From positions 1,633,001 to 1,697,000 of the forward strand of contig JAPWDM010000033.1 in NCBI GenBank assembly GCA_035578155.1: a stretch of DNA of 64,000 bases, in the 5' to 3' direction. The position numbers and the translations under genes are program-made. Below are positions 53,997 through 64,000 of the stretch, in pieces. Each line of letters starts with the position of its first letter. The first letter of the stretch is position 1. Origin of the DNA: Brachynemurus nebulosus (taxonomy: Eukaryota > Arthropoda > Insecta > Neuroptera > Myrmeleontidae). The notes beneath the pieces were generated by a model. The model was given only the letters and a program-made list of their open reading frames with translations, was not told where the DNA came from and searched no databases.

Positions 53997-54398
53997 ATGG
54001 AATCCATTACTGCTGGTGCTTCATCTGGAAACAGAGACTTAATTCAAAAAATGGCGGCAAATTTTATGGACGAATTGAATCATCTTGGCGCAGTTAAACG
54101 ATGGATTAAACTTTCTGATATGGAGATTGGAAAAGTATATAAAATAATGGGAGCAAGTCAGTTGCCGTCAAAATTCGACTCATCGAAAATGAAGACAATA
54201 TTGGAATTAGAAATTGGATACATTTCGTTACCGGCGAGATTTGACAATTTGAACAAGCAGATGCTGGCATGGCTGCAGAACAATCCAAAACTGGGTATTA
54301 TGAATAATGGACCTATTGGACTAACTCATAAATTGCAATTCAAAACATTGGATCTTCTTGAACTCGTGGGGGATGCTAAATGGCGAATTTGTAATTAA
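53997..54398 (+). CDS. Small intact protein, possible OB-fold/ssDNA-binding type
   Basis: 133 codons starting at the first good ATG (AACAATGG context), preceded by a TATA box and followed by AATAAA 80 bases after the stop. No signal peptide or membrane segment. After a short N-terminal helix (IQKMAANFMDEL) the sequence reads W-I-K-L-S-D-M-E-I-G-K-V-Y-K-I, an x-S-K-F segment, then L-E-I-G-Y-I-S-L-P-A-R-F. Small proteins with an L-x-x-G-x-x-Y-x-I ... L-P-x-R pattern are, as I recall, common in insect Polinton-like elements and may be OB-fold single-stranded-DNA binders. That is inference. Its promoter matches that of the polymerase, which supports membership in the same element. The frame is unbroken, unlike its neighbour. 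Confidence 0.6.
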   Translation: MESITAGASSGNRDLIQKMAANFMDELNHLGAVKRWIKLSDMEIGKVYKIMGASQLPSKFDSSKMKTILELEIGYISLPARFDNLNKQMLAWLQNNPKLGIMNNGPIGLTHKLQFKTLDLLELVGDAKWRICN

Positions 54399-54478
54399 TT
54401 CTCTTCAAATGTATTATTTAATTGTACTATGTATTTTAAAAATTTCAATATTGTATCAATTTTTACATATGTATATTT

Positions 54479-54484
54479 AATAAA
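54479..54484 (+). terminator. AATAAA polyadenylation signal
   Basis: The first AATAAA after the stop codon of the 53997 gene, 81 bases downstream. Confidence 0.6.
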
Positions 54485-54530
54485 AATTATAAAACAAAAA
54501 TTCGATTTTTTTTTACTTCCCACCTCTAAA

Positions 54531-54770
54531 TCAATTTTTGGACTAAGCATAAATTGATAAAACTGATGAGCAATCTTTTGATATGTATTATACTGTTGGG
54601 TATTAATTATAAAAGAAATTCGATTTTCTATTCATGTCCCGCCTCTAAATCAATTTTTGAACTAAGCATAAATTGATAAAACTGATGAGCAATCTTTTGG
54701 TATGTATTATACTGTTGGGTATTAATTATAAAGGAAAATCGATTTTTGTCCTCTAAATCATGTTTTATAC
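54531..54770. repeat. 119 bp tandem repeat, two units
   Basis: Units starting TCAATTTTTGGACTAAGCAT at 54531 and the near-identical one at 54650 include CTGATGAGCAATCTTTTG and ATACTGTTGGGTATTAATTA. Weaker remnants continue to about 54900. Confidence 0.85.
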
Positions 54771-56855
54771 TCTAATTTAATTAATATGTAAACACGTTCA
54801 ATAAAAAATTTAAATCGGTTTTTCTATTCATCCCCCACCTCTAAATCATTTTGGTATGTCTCACCTCTAAATTTTAACTAAACACAAATCGATAGCATAA
54901 TGATTGATAATACTTGTAAGCAATGATGAATGTTAATATATGTAATATTTCCCAAAATGAAAAAGTTAAATTTTCATAACAATTTCGAAACTATATTTTA
55001 TAATAGTAATTTCTTAACTATGTATAATTTATATGTCTTTTAACAACGCAAAAGTTTCAATCACATATAACAAACTGCTTATGAAGCGCATTCCAGACAT
55101 TACCGTATATATCGTCTGCATCTCATATGTATATACATACAAAATATGCGACTTGTAATTTTCACACACGAGCATTATACCAAATGAAAATTTGATTGTA
55201 AAAAATAGGGAAATTTTCTTCTTCAGCAATTGAAAATTCTATTAATATTAGAAAATTTATTTCCGGCAATAGTATTGTTAAATACTAAAACAACTGAAAA
55301 CTTTTAAAACAAAAAATTTTGTGTTAATTGAAAACTACAGTTTTTTGTTTTGTTTTAAGTAGGTATAAGAGTCAGTGAATTAAGAACCAATTTTTTGTGT
55401 TTTTTGATTTGTTTTATTTGTTTGTGTGAATTTTGTGTTATTTGAAAACTACAGTTTTTTTGTTTTTGTTTTTAAGTATAAGAGTTAGCGAATTAAGAAC
55501 CAATGTTTTTGTTTTTTTCGTTTTTTTGGTTTGTGTGCGGTTTTTGATTGTTTTATTCAGTGTTTTTGTTTTATTTGAAAAATACAGGTAAGCTGAAAAA
55601 CACCTTTAATTCCTTTTAAGTATTAATTTTAACACTTGCTAGAAATTTTTAGCTGTACCTATAATACATTTGGGTTTATAACTAGGTTACCAATTTTTTT
55701 TAATCTCGTGAATAAGCAAAAAATAAAGTATTTAAGAGAAAAACTATTTTCAAAACTTAAATTTAAGTTTGAGTAAAACATTTTTTGTGTTTTTAGCACA
55801 TGCTAACACAATGAGCAAAATAAGAAATAATTTTTTACATTTGGTAAGTTATCACATGCATTTTTGATGCACGAGGGGTGTATATTGCTAGCTGAAATTA
55901 TCGCATGATAATGAAAATATTGACAACACATCACAAATTTTTCTGTAAAAAATTTTTACTAAAATTTAGAATAGGGGTCGGCAACCTGCGGGCCACATGC
56001 GACCCGTTGCAAGTTTTCATGCGGTCTGCCAAGCAATATAACTTTTTGAATAATTGCTCTGTCTATGTAGAGTTGAGCATACTTTATACTTTTAACTTAT
56101 GTTAAAAATATTCTTTTCGATTTAAAAAGTGTTAATATTTATCTGAATTACATAGTAAGCCAAGTGGTCGGAAAACGACATTTCATATTACACGACCCAA
56201 TGATATTCCAACTAAGGGTGGAAATGATTCCAGATTACAAGAATTATATTTAAAAAACATTCTTTTACAATTTTTAGAATATACAGGATGTGTTATAAGA
56301 ATTCCGTGAATAAAATGTAAAATATTTTTTCGCTCAAATTTTTCTTTTTAAAAGTTAAATTTTCATAATTTTGGTATGTTACCATGTAAATATAAATTAA
56401 TAATAAAAATTATTCGTAGAATAATATCTATAAATGATTTTTTAGAATGCAAAAAATTTACCTTTCGCATAGTAAAATAGCTTACACATCACATTCCTCA
56501 GCATTTTACATATGAAATCGCCGTCGCTTTGGAATGAAATATGTCTGAACGAGTTAGTGCATATATTGTGTGCTAATGCAGTAAAACCTATCTCGATTTT
56601 TTTAAAGCAATTTACCATATTATTTTGGATAAAAATTTTTCTCAACAATTTATTTCCAACAATGGAAAATTCATTCCCAACAATAGTATTACACCAATGT
56701 CGATCACAGTGATAACTAAATTTGTTTAAAGTAATAAAACCAATTATTTAAAACAGCTGAAAACTAAAATTGAATTATAGAAATTATTGCATCATATTGT
56801 GCAATCAAACTTGTTTCAGCTTGTTAGCTCTTACACATCTGTATAAAGTTATATG
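54771..56855. other. No gene; short tandem repeats and repeat fragments
   Basis: A 114 bp tandem unit (GAAAACTACAG...AAGAGTCAGTGAATTAAGAA) occurs at about 55319 and 55433 with a partial third. A hAT-like end (GGGGTCGGCAACCTGCGGGC) lies at 55975, and 56155-56262 is an inverse copy of the ~170 bp unit of the 42 kb hAT. No coding frame could be supported. Confidence 0.5.
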
Positions 56856-56882
56856 ACGTCATCAATCAAAAAAGTATATATA
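56856..56882 (+). promoter_or_regulatory. Promoter-like motif upstream of the polymerase gene
   Basis: TGACGTCA (56854-56861) extends into ACGTCATCA (56856-56864), followed at 56875-56882 by TATATATA. ATAAAGT lies just upstream. The arrangement matches the promoter of the 53997 gene. The polymerase ATG is about 510 bases downstream, so a 5' leader or intron is possible. Confidence 0.5.
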
Positions 56883-57391
56883 CATGTGATAAAGGCTTTA
56901 AAACCATTACGTCTTCTGATTGCATAAAGTACAGTGTGCTTCGTGTCATCATATTGTATTTTGCGAATTTTTAAAGTTAGTTTTTTTATTTCAAAGTTTA
57001 ATTTCTTAAAATTTTATTACATTTTTTCAATATTGGTGAGTAAGAAACATTTAATTCTTTTTAATATTAATTTTTATTTTGAAAATTTTTTTATTAATTT
57101 TTGCATGCAAAAATTAAAAACTAATTATTTATTTTAGAAATATTAAAATTTCATGCTATTTTTTACTTCAATATTTTTCAAATTTTGTTTTAGAAATTCC
57201 AGAAAATATAATTTCTAATGTCGAAAAATTTAATTTTTTCATTTTAGAATGTACAAAATGTGTTAGAAAAATTCCGTAAATAAAATATTTTCAATCAAAT
57301 TCAGCATTCATAATAATAAAGTTTAATCTTAGAAGCAAAATTATAAATATTTCGCGAAAACTAAAGAATAATTTTGTGAATTTAGGAAAAA

Positions 57392-60300
57392 ATGGCATTG
57401 TTCAAGTGTGAAATATGCGCATCATCAATGACAATGGCTCATCTTTTAAATTTGGTCGGTGTGGGGTCATGTTTACGAGAATTGATAATTTACGACAACA
57501 TCTGAAAAAATTCCCTTCAACGGCTGTATTGTGCGATTACTGCAGCGAATATGTTGAAGGTGATCTGGAGCGGCATATGGCTAATGAACATGGGCAACCC
57601 GCAACCAGCGTCGGACGTGATCATGAACAGCCCTCAACTAGCAGCGGTCCTATTTCGAGAAAGCGCGCAGCCGGTGAACAAAATGGCGGTCCATCCAAAA
57701 AATCCAAAGTAGATCGAGGGACAAAACGTTGCGAAGTATGTGACATGGATATATCGATTTCTTCATTCAATGGGCATTTACGAAGCGCGGCCCACAAAAA
57801 TAAATTATGCCGCGGTACTGGAAACGTAAATGTGGAAACGATCAACAGCGCGTTCAAAACCAGAATAATCAGCTACCAGGTGAAGAGTTCCGAGTACTTC
57901 CAGTCCATTGAAGAATTTTTGGATGAAGTTAAGGAAAATGTACTTCAGTTGCTGCGAATGGAACTGGCGAAGCATACGTCATTTAAAACAAATTTTGAAT
58001 TATTCGATCTATATGCAAAATTCGACAAGGACAATAATTTACTACTGGATTTGAAGTCCAACACCAGAAATGTTACTGTTTGCGAATCCACCAGTCTGGA
58101 GGAAATTTACCGAAATATGGCGTCGACTGTAGTGCGCAAGAACGAAAAATTTCAGGAATGAGACAGCGGCTGGTCGCTTTTGGAAGTTCGATATTTAGAA
58201 GTCAACGTAAATAAATATAATTCGCTTCGGGCTTCATCGTATATCGAGCTTCCAGCGTGGATCAAGAAAAAAAGGCGGTCGTTAATGTGCAGAATGAAGA
58301 CCAGGCCTGCTTTGCATGGGCGATAACATCGGCTTTACATCCTGCGGAACTAAGTTCAAGCCGAGTCGCTTCATACCCACATTATTCATCAGTATTGAAT
58401 TTCGGCGATATTGAGTTTCCTGTCAAAATCAAAGACATAAATTTGTTTGAATCCTTAAACAACATCAGCGTTAATGTTTATGGACTGGAAGAAAAAAGTA
58501 TTGTTGGACTGCTGCACTACACCAAGGAAAAACGGAACATCCATGTTAACCTTCTATATATCGAAAATGGCGAAACCAGTCACTACTGCTGGATAAAGGA
58601 TCTGAGTCAGCTCGTTGGACGTCAACTTTCAAGACACGATGGTGTTAAATGGTTATGTGATGGGTGCCTACAATTCTTTCGAACAGAAGAGCGGCTTATC
58701 GAACATGCTAAAAAGACTGTAACAAAGTCCGCACTGTAATACCAAGTCCTGGCACAGACAGCATTTTGAAATTTCAAAATTATGCCAAGCAGATGCGCGT
58801 TCCGTTTACGATGTATGCGGACTTCGAATCGATATTGAAACCATGTGACACATGCGCACCGAATCCCGATAGATCGTTTACGAACACCACGCATATCCAC
58901 GAACCATTCAGCTTCGTATATTACATCAAATGTTCGTATGATGAATCATTAAACAAATTCGAAATATACCGCGGGCTGAACTGTGTGAAAGTTTTTATGG
59001 AAAAATTAGAAGAAGATGCCCAACGACTACATAAAATTTTACAAAAGGAAATTCCGATGAAGCCATTAACAGAGCTGGAGTATTTAGTATTTGGATTAGT
59101 CGAAGATTGTTCCATATGCGGCAATAAATTGGGCAACGATCGTGTGCGGGATCCAGACCATCTAACGGGTGAATTTCGAAGTGCCGCACATAACCAGTAT
59201 AATCGGCTTTACAAGCTACCGAAATTCATACCGATCGTTTTCCATAATTTATCTGGATATGATGCGTACTTTATCGTACGGGAATTTGGAGTCTCCAGGG
59301 AACGAATCGATGTCATACCGAACAACAAAGAACGCTACATTTCTTTCACGAAGTATTTACCAGTCGACGCCAATCAAGAAGTGGAAGATATTGATGACGA
59401 TGACGATGATGATGAAGAAGATGAATCTAACAACAAATTTAAAATTAAAACTATCCAGCTGCATTTTATCGATTCGTTCCGATTTATGGCGAGCAGTTTA
59501 GATAAACTTGCTGAGAATTTAAAGCCGGAGCAGTTCGCCGAAGTTCGTCGAGCATTTCCTGAAGACTGCCTTTTCAATTTAATCAAACAAAAAGGAATAT
59601 TCCCGTACAAATACGTCAACAGTGTGGACCGACTAAATGAACGCGCTCTGCCACCAAAAGCGGCATTCCACAGCAGCTTGAAGTTATCCAGTACTACCGG
59701 TGAAGAATACCAGCGTACGCAGCGTGTATGGAATGAATTCAACATGCAAACTTTGGGCGAGTATTCGGCCTTATATTTGAAAACAGATGTGCTGCTACTA
59801 GCCGATGTCTTTGAAAATTTCCGAAACCTGTGCCTGAATACGTACAAATTGGATCCGTCCCAATACTACACCGCACCATGCTTGAGCTGGGACGCCATGT
59901 TGAAATATACAAAAGTGGAACTGGAGCTACTAACAGATATCAACATGATACATTTCATAAAAAAGGTTATGCGTGGTGGATTAACACAGTGTTCCGGTCG
60001 TTATAGTGAAACTGGGCCGTGCGGCCGTGCTGGGCCGACGGATGGGCCATGTCGCAGTATTTGCCGATAAGTAATTTCCAATTGGGTTCCAGAACACGAA
60101 CTGAATGGCATCAACATAGCAATGGTTCCTGATGACGCTGATGTTGGATACATTCTGGAAGTCGACGTCGAGTACCCGAAGGCGCTACACGATTACCATC
60201 AAGATCTACCATTCTGTCCGGAGCAAATGAAGCCGCCATACATCACATCTAAAGACAGCAAGTTACTGGCAAATCTGTATGATAAAACAAAATATGTGAT

Positions 60301-61223
60301 CCATTACCGCAGTTTAAAAGTGTTCAAAATACGGACTTAAACTGAAAAAAATACATCGTGCGCTCCAGTTTAAACAATCTCGGTGGCTAAAAAAATACAC
60401 TTACTTAAACACCGAGCTTCGCTCTAAGGCGACAAACAGCTTCGAAAAGAACTATTTCAAGCTAAAAAATAATAGTGTTTTCGGAAAAACAATGGAGAAT
60501 ATCGACAAACGTGTTGATGTGCGGTTAATCACACACTGGGAGAATATTCGTAAACAGTTGGGTGCTAATAATTTGATAAGTAGACCGGACTTTCACAGTT
60601 GTTCAATTATCACACAAATCTGGTCGCTATATAAATGAACCGTTTGAAAGTGAAGTCTGATAAACCGATTTACGTAGGATTTAGCGTGCTCGAGTTATCA
60701 AAGACTTTAATGTACGATTTCCACTATGGTTATATAAAACCAAAGTATAGTGACAAAGTGGATTTATTGTACCTGGATACCGACAGTTCTATATACCAAA
60801 TACAGACGGACGATTTTTAGGTCGCCATTAAGTCTGATATTAGTGAGTACTTTGACACAAGTGAGTACTATGCCGCAGATAAGGTTTATGGACTGCCTCG
60901 ATTAAATAAAAAAGTGCTCGGAAAATTTAAAGATGAGTGTTCTGTAACCATAATTAAACAGTTTATTGGTATTAAAGCTAAATCCTATTGTATAGTGAAA
61001 GGACGTTAAAGACTATATTAATTATGTTATGAGCAAAGACTCAAGTGCAGTGTTATATAAACAGATGAGTGTATTTCGTAGTTTGTAACATCGGTTATAC
61101 ACTCACTTAGTGAGTAAGGCCCCGCTCACAAACGATGACGACAAACGGTTCATAGTACCCAAGAACAGACTGAAAACTCTCCCATGGGGGCACTATAAAA
61201 TAAAAGACTTTTATTTTTGTTAA
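57392..61223 (+). pseudogene. POLB: Polinton protein-primed DNA polymerase B, decayed
   Basis: The start MALFKCEIC is followed by a frameshift near 57450, then C2H2-type finger remnants. Further breaks are a TGA at 58159, a frameshift at about 58265 (A-run), another at about 58711, loss of the polymerase motif A region near 60015-60070, a frameshift near 60325, more breaks at 60600-60640, a TAG at 60818, and others to the C-terminus (WGHYKI) near 61200. Exonuclease motifs remain (ADFES; FHNLSGYD; YLKTDVLLLADVFE), as do motif B (KNNSVFGK) and motif C (YLDTDS, 60770-60787). The Cys/His cluster after CSICG has lost residues. The intact family protein replicates the element from a protein primer. 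This copy cannot make an active enzyme. Confidence 0.9.
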
Positions 61224-61544
61224 TATTGTATATATGTTTTTGTGAATTTTGTATATATTTTTTTGTTAAGTTGTAAATATTTTGTTAATTTTGTTTAGTA
61301 TTTATTAAGTTTTTATTAAGTAATTAGTTTATAAGGAAAAAAAATAATACTGGCCATTATTAATTTAAAATTTATTTATTAAAAAATCAAAAAAAAAAAA
61401 AAATACAAAAAATTTTGAAAAAAAAATCAAAAAAATCAAAAATACAAAAAATTACAAAAAAAAATTACATGTTAAAAAATCAGAAATACATTTTAAAAAT
61501 ATTAAAATTACAAAATTACATGTTAAAAAAATTTTAAAAACATG
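61224..61544. other. A-rich spacer between convergent genes
   Basis: Low-complexity A/T sequence with many AAAAATTACAAAAA and ACATGTTAAA words. It probably holds the 3' ends of both flanking transcripts. Confidence 0.6.
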
Positions 61545-62264
61545 TTAAATGTTAAAATTAGTTTGTAAAATTTTGTATATATCTAAGTAGTCTTGTAAGT
61601 TCGTCGACGGCCACGCCCCTGTATCCGGACCACTTTCCCAGCTCAGGAGTGCTGATTGATTTGTTGTGCCTTTTTCAATGTTCTCCAAGATCCACTTCAA
61701 CAATTCACCGTCTTCTTCTACGCACTTTGGATTGAAATACAATCGAGGAATACCATGTTCTTCCACAAGTTTCAATATACGATCCAGCAGTTCCGGACGA
61801 GCATATGTTATCGTTTTTCGCATCCACAACGTAAGAGAATATGTCAGCGTGTCGAATCCATCTAGGCGGTCTTCTCCAATATCAGATTCGTCAAAGGTAA
61901 GTGTGAATAGAAGATCAAAAGTTTCCACAGACGAACCCCATTCAATAGCTGATATTATTTTTTCAGGATAAAAAATATCACGATCTCTCGATGCTATGGA
62001 TCGGATCATCTCCAAATCAGATAACCGAATGGCTTTATCCAACATCTTATTCAACAATCGAGTTCTAGCCATGGATTCCTCCACTATTATATGGTGTTGA
62101 AGACTTCCGCTCATTGTTGTGGTTTCACTCGATATTGCTTCGTCAAAAAATTGAAACTGCTTCATCTCATCGTCATCATCATCATAATTATATACTGCTC
62201 CATGTTGGTGGGGGATACTGCAACTGCTCCGGCCCATCATCATCATGCATATTCGCTGCTCCAT
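61545..62264 (-). CDS. Unknown 239-residue helical protein
   Basis: Start chosen at the first ATG (MEQRICMMMM); upstream codons are open back to a TGA but contain no ATG. The N-terminal 40 residues are Met/Ser/His-rich with an acidic DDDDDE run. From residue ~70 it is predicted mostly helical: LLNKMLDKAIRLSDLEMIRS, then IISAIEWGSSVETFDLLF, then LLDRILKLVEEHGIP and LLKWILENIE. The A-I-x-x-S/G-D-L-E-M and x-G-S-x-E-T-F-D-L-L patterns resemble degenerate ankyrin helices, but I do not recognise the family. It lies between, and convergent to, the dead polymerase and on the same strand as the integrase. The frame is intact. Confidence 0.5.
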   Translation of the reverse strand: MEQRICMMMMGRSSCSIPHQHGAVYNYDDDDDEMKQFQFFDEAISSETTTMSGSLQHHIIVEESMARTRLLNKMLDKAIRLSDLEMIRSIASRDRDIFYPEKIISAIEWGSSVETFDLLFTLTFDESDIGEDRLDGFDTLTYSLTLWMRKTITYARPELLDRILKLVEEHGIPRLYFNPKCVEEDGELLKWILENIEKGTTNQSALLSWESGPDTGAWPSTNLQDYLDIYKILQTNFNI

Positions 62265-62666
62265 AGTGTTGGGGATATCATACCAAGTCTTTGCTATCAA
62301 TCCAGCTATTGGCGCTACTTGGGAAGCCGAGCCACTTCACGTATACCATAGAACACTAGAAGCCAACCAATATAAAAAAAGTGTAATTGGCTTGGAGTCA
62401 TTTGGAGATGTGTCACAGCTTAAGGCATTAGTCAGTCCGTGTCCGTCGTCGAACCCACAGTGCATTATATGTACATTGTTACCATTGTTAGTTGAACACG
62501 TTGAACAGCTCTCTCTGGTAATACGTGTATTGCGATAGTGTGCGTAAATACTCACACTACTAAAAAACACCAAACTAATACACTGCAAACAGTGTGTATC
62601 TACACAAATAGAGTGGGGAGATTTACGTCATAAACTCATTACAAGTGGGACAGAGACATAGACAAT
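62265..62666. other. Intergenic spacer within the Polinton
   Basis: No coding frame on the integrase strand. Read on the minus strand it contains ATGACGT (inverse of 62626-62632) upstream of the 61545 gene, but no clear TATA box. Confidence 0.4.
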
Positions 62667-63539
62667 CTAGTTTGACCCCTTGACGTATACTTTATCTTTC
62701 TTTTTTTTCAACACCTTTTCCACTAAATATACGTCTGGATATTTAACTTTTTGTAATTCTTCCTGGTAAAATCCACCTTTAATCGGATTACCATGATAGT
62801 CTTCTAACAGATACGTAACCGGATCGGTTAATCGTACCTTATTGATTTTAAAAAGTTCCGTCGTCCATGATGGCAGATATCCTTTATCGAATTGAGATTT
62901 ATGCTTGCTAATGCGAACTACATCACCAACATCATATTTCGGTAGATCCACAACTTTTATATGATTGTAAACAGTTGAAAGGAGCAATTTCTCCTTGCTT
63001 GGTGTTACATCACGCGGTCGCATTTTTATTGTTCTATGTTTGCGTGAATTGTAACTGTCCATTAAATCGTCTAGTATATCCAGCCATCGATACGATCCAT
63101 TGTAACTGAACATCTTCCACATTTCAGTCTTCAGCGTTCTATTAAATCTCTCCACCACTGACGCTTTTTTGGTTGAAAATGTTGAATAATGGTTGATGTT
63201 GTACTTATCCATGAGGGTTTTAAACAGCTGATTATAAGATTTCTTGCCATCATCTGTTTGCAAGTTATCAGGCCTCCGTCCTTGTTTAAGTATCGACTCA
63301 AATGCGGCTGTTACTTCTTTCCCAGTTTTATTTTTAACGGGTACCGCCCATGCATGTTTCGAAAACACGTCGATTGTTGTTAACAGATAATTGAATTTTT
63401 TATTCACTGAAGCGTAGGCACCCATCTCAATTAAATCAAATTGCCAGAGATCGTGAATTCCTTTCACAATCACACGTCTGCGTGGAAAATTTTTTCGCGC
63501 TGGTTTATGTAGTTCACGAACCACTTGTGCTTTGCTCAT
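62667..63539 (-). CDS. INT: Polinton retroviral-type integrase (INT)
   Basis: 290 codons, ATG start at 63539. The N-terminus (ELHKPARKNFPRRRV) is the conserved segment just before the rve core; the zinc-binding region that normally precedes it is absent. Core residues are Asp in WQFDLIEM, Asp in LQTDDG and Glu in VVERFNR, with about 33 residues between the last two. IDVFSKHAWAVPVK is strongly family-like. After the core there is a chromodomain-like tail (YDVGDVVRISK, FDKGYLPSWT, Y-L-L-E-D-Y-H-G-N-P-I-x-G-x-F-Y). It would insert the element into the chromosome. Overlaps the upstream ORF by 26 bases in another frame. The usual G-K-E-F after the second Asp reads G-K-K-S, a possible weakening. 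Confidence 0.9.
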   Translation of the reverse strand: MSKAQVVRELHKPARKNFPRRRVIVKGIHDLWQFDLIEMGAYASVNKKFNYLLTTIDVFSKHAWAVPVKNKTGKEVTAAFESILKQGRRPDNLQTDDGKKSYNQLFKTLMDKYNINHYSTFSTKKASVVERFNRTLKTEMWKMFSYNGSYRWLDILDDLMDSYNSRKHRTIKMRPRDVTPSKEKLLLSTVYNHIKVVDLPKYDVGDVVRISKHKSQFDKGYLPSWTTELFKINKVRLTDPVTYLLEDYHGNPIKGGFYQEELQKVKYPDVYLVEKVLKKKKDKVYVKGSN

Positions 63540-64000
63540 TTTGCGTCTCAGTATTCTCTGCAGGTTTCAGCAATTTATCAAGACGTTCTTCAGTCTTCGA
63601 TATTCGAAGATTAAATGCGGGAATTTCTCGATTCATCCATATTTTATGATGCGTAAAAAGCTGCATTGCCTGGGTCAGCAGGTGCGAAGCATTTTCAATC
63701 TTTGTTTTGGTGATTTCGACTGTTTCTGTTAATTCAGCAAGTTTCTCTGTTGCAAAACTCTTTAAAAATTTCAGATTCACTACATCTTGATCATCAGTCG
63801 GATCCTTTATATTGGTTAGTTGTCTGTTTCCAAAATCATAGTTCCCCGATTGCGTCATCTTCAAACCAATGTCTTTAAGAATCTGCTTCTTAATACTTTT
63901 ATCATGCACCCGGCCGAATTTGTCAACAGTTATGTTTCTGTTACGCACACGACCGAATTTGGCCTTCAGTTCTTCAATGATGGATATTATTTCGTTATTG
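63514..64000 (-). CDS. Coiled-coil, fibre-like ORF, 5' partial at window edge
   Basis: The frame is open from 63514 to the window end, so the start lies outside; the first codons visible read NNEIISIIEELKAKFGRVRN. It has two FGRV copies, then a G-N-R-Q-L-T-N-I-K-D-P-x-D-D-Q-D-V-V-N-x-K-F-L segment that resembles the repeats of phage and virus fibre or collar proteins. A long helix rich in E/T/K (LAELTETVEITKTKIENASHLL) and a second one follow, consistent with a trimeric or dimeric coiled coil, and then an acidic Ser/Thr tail. It immediately precedes the integrase. The structural role is inferred only. Confidence 0.55.
   Translation of the reverse strand, partial: NNEIISIIEELKAKFGRVRNRNITVDKFGRVHDKSIKKQILKDIGLKMTQSGNYDFGNRQLTNIKDPTDDQDVVNLKFLKSFATEKLAELTETVEITKTKIENASHLLTQAMQLFTHHKIWMNREIPAFNLRISKTEERLDKLLKPAENTETQNEQSTSGS

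Larger units (their letters stand above)
53700..64000. mobile_element. Polinton/Maverick region, decayed, runs past the window
   Basis: A protein-primed B-family DNA polymerase together with a retroviral-like integrase defines a Polinton. The left terminal repeat could not be located, so 53700 is a working border chosen because the gene at 53997 shares promoter elements with the polymerase gene. The right part (protease, packaging ATPase, capsid genes) would lie beyond 64000 if present. Coding DNA here is clearly less AT-rich than its surroundings. Confidence 0.75.

Noticed and set aside
59374..59847. 157-codon minus-strand frame with a poly-Ser run
   Set aside because: It is a shadow of the polymerase coding frame; the Ser run mirrors the Asp run on the plus strand.
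57392..61223. Free-living virus or recently integrated adenovirus-like genome
   Set aside because: The polymerase plus retroviral-type integrase pairing is typical of Polintons, and the polymerase is heavily decayed.

Overview
The window is AT-rich eukaryotic DNA made almost entirely of mobile elements. Short GT-AG introns, Tc1, PIF/Harbinger, hAT, TTAA-type and Polinton elements, microsatellite-bearing repeats and a LINE relic all point to an arthropod, most likely an insect. The order cannot be fixed from the sequence alone. There are no rRNA genes, no CRISPR array, no operons and no recognisable single-copy host gene.

Layout. 1-5.1 kb: one copy of a 1.36 kb repeat, then a hAT-type element (2251-5017) sitting inside an (AT)n array. 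5.9-8.4 kb: a Tc1 element with an almost complete transposase, truncated by a microsatellite-bearing repeat. 9.7-11.8 kb: a large foldback element carrying the tail of a nuclease-like gene. 12.7-17.7 kb: the second 1.36 kb copy, a MITE, and a 2.7 kb element with about 290 bp terminal inverted repeats that encloses a FEN1/XPG-like nuclease pseudogene. 19.5-25.1 kb: two TTAA-flanked elements and the N-terminal half of another member of the nuclease family. 25.75-33.1 kb: a TA-flanked element that was entered by a 5.4 kb PIF/Harbinger whose transposase and MADF genes interlock on opposite strands. 33-52.8 kb: mostly non-coding MITEs, hATs, microsatellite-bearing Helentron-like repeats and a LINE reverse-transcriptase relic split by a hAT. 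53.7-64 kb: a Polinton/Maverick, comprising a small intact gene with its own promoter, a decayed protein-primed DNA polymerase, an unknown ORF, an intact integrase ORF and a partial fibre-like coiled-coil gene that runs off the window.

How it fits together. Several insertions can be ordered because the window holds both filled and empty copies of the same sequence. For example, the 175 bp at 6191-6365 reappears near 14.9/17.7 kb split by two insertions. Most coding regions are broken by single stops or 1-base frameshifts. The intact reading frames are the small 53997 gene, the 61545 ORF, the Polinton integrase and the partial ORF at the right edge. The most interesting material is the nuclease family found on inverted-repeat elements without any visible DDE transposase, the interlocked Harbinger gene pair, and the mixed state of the Polinton.
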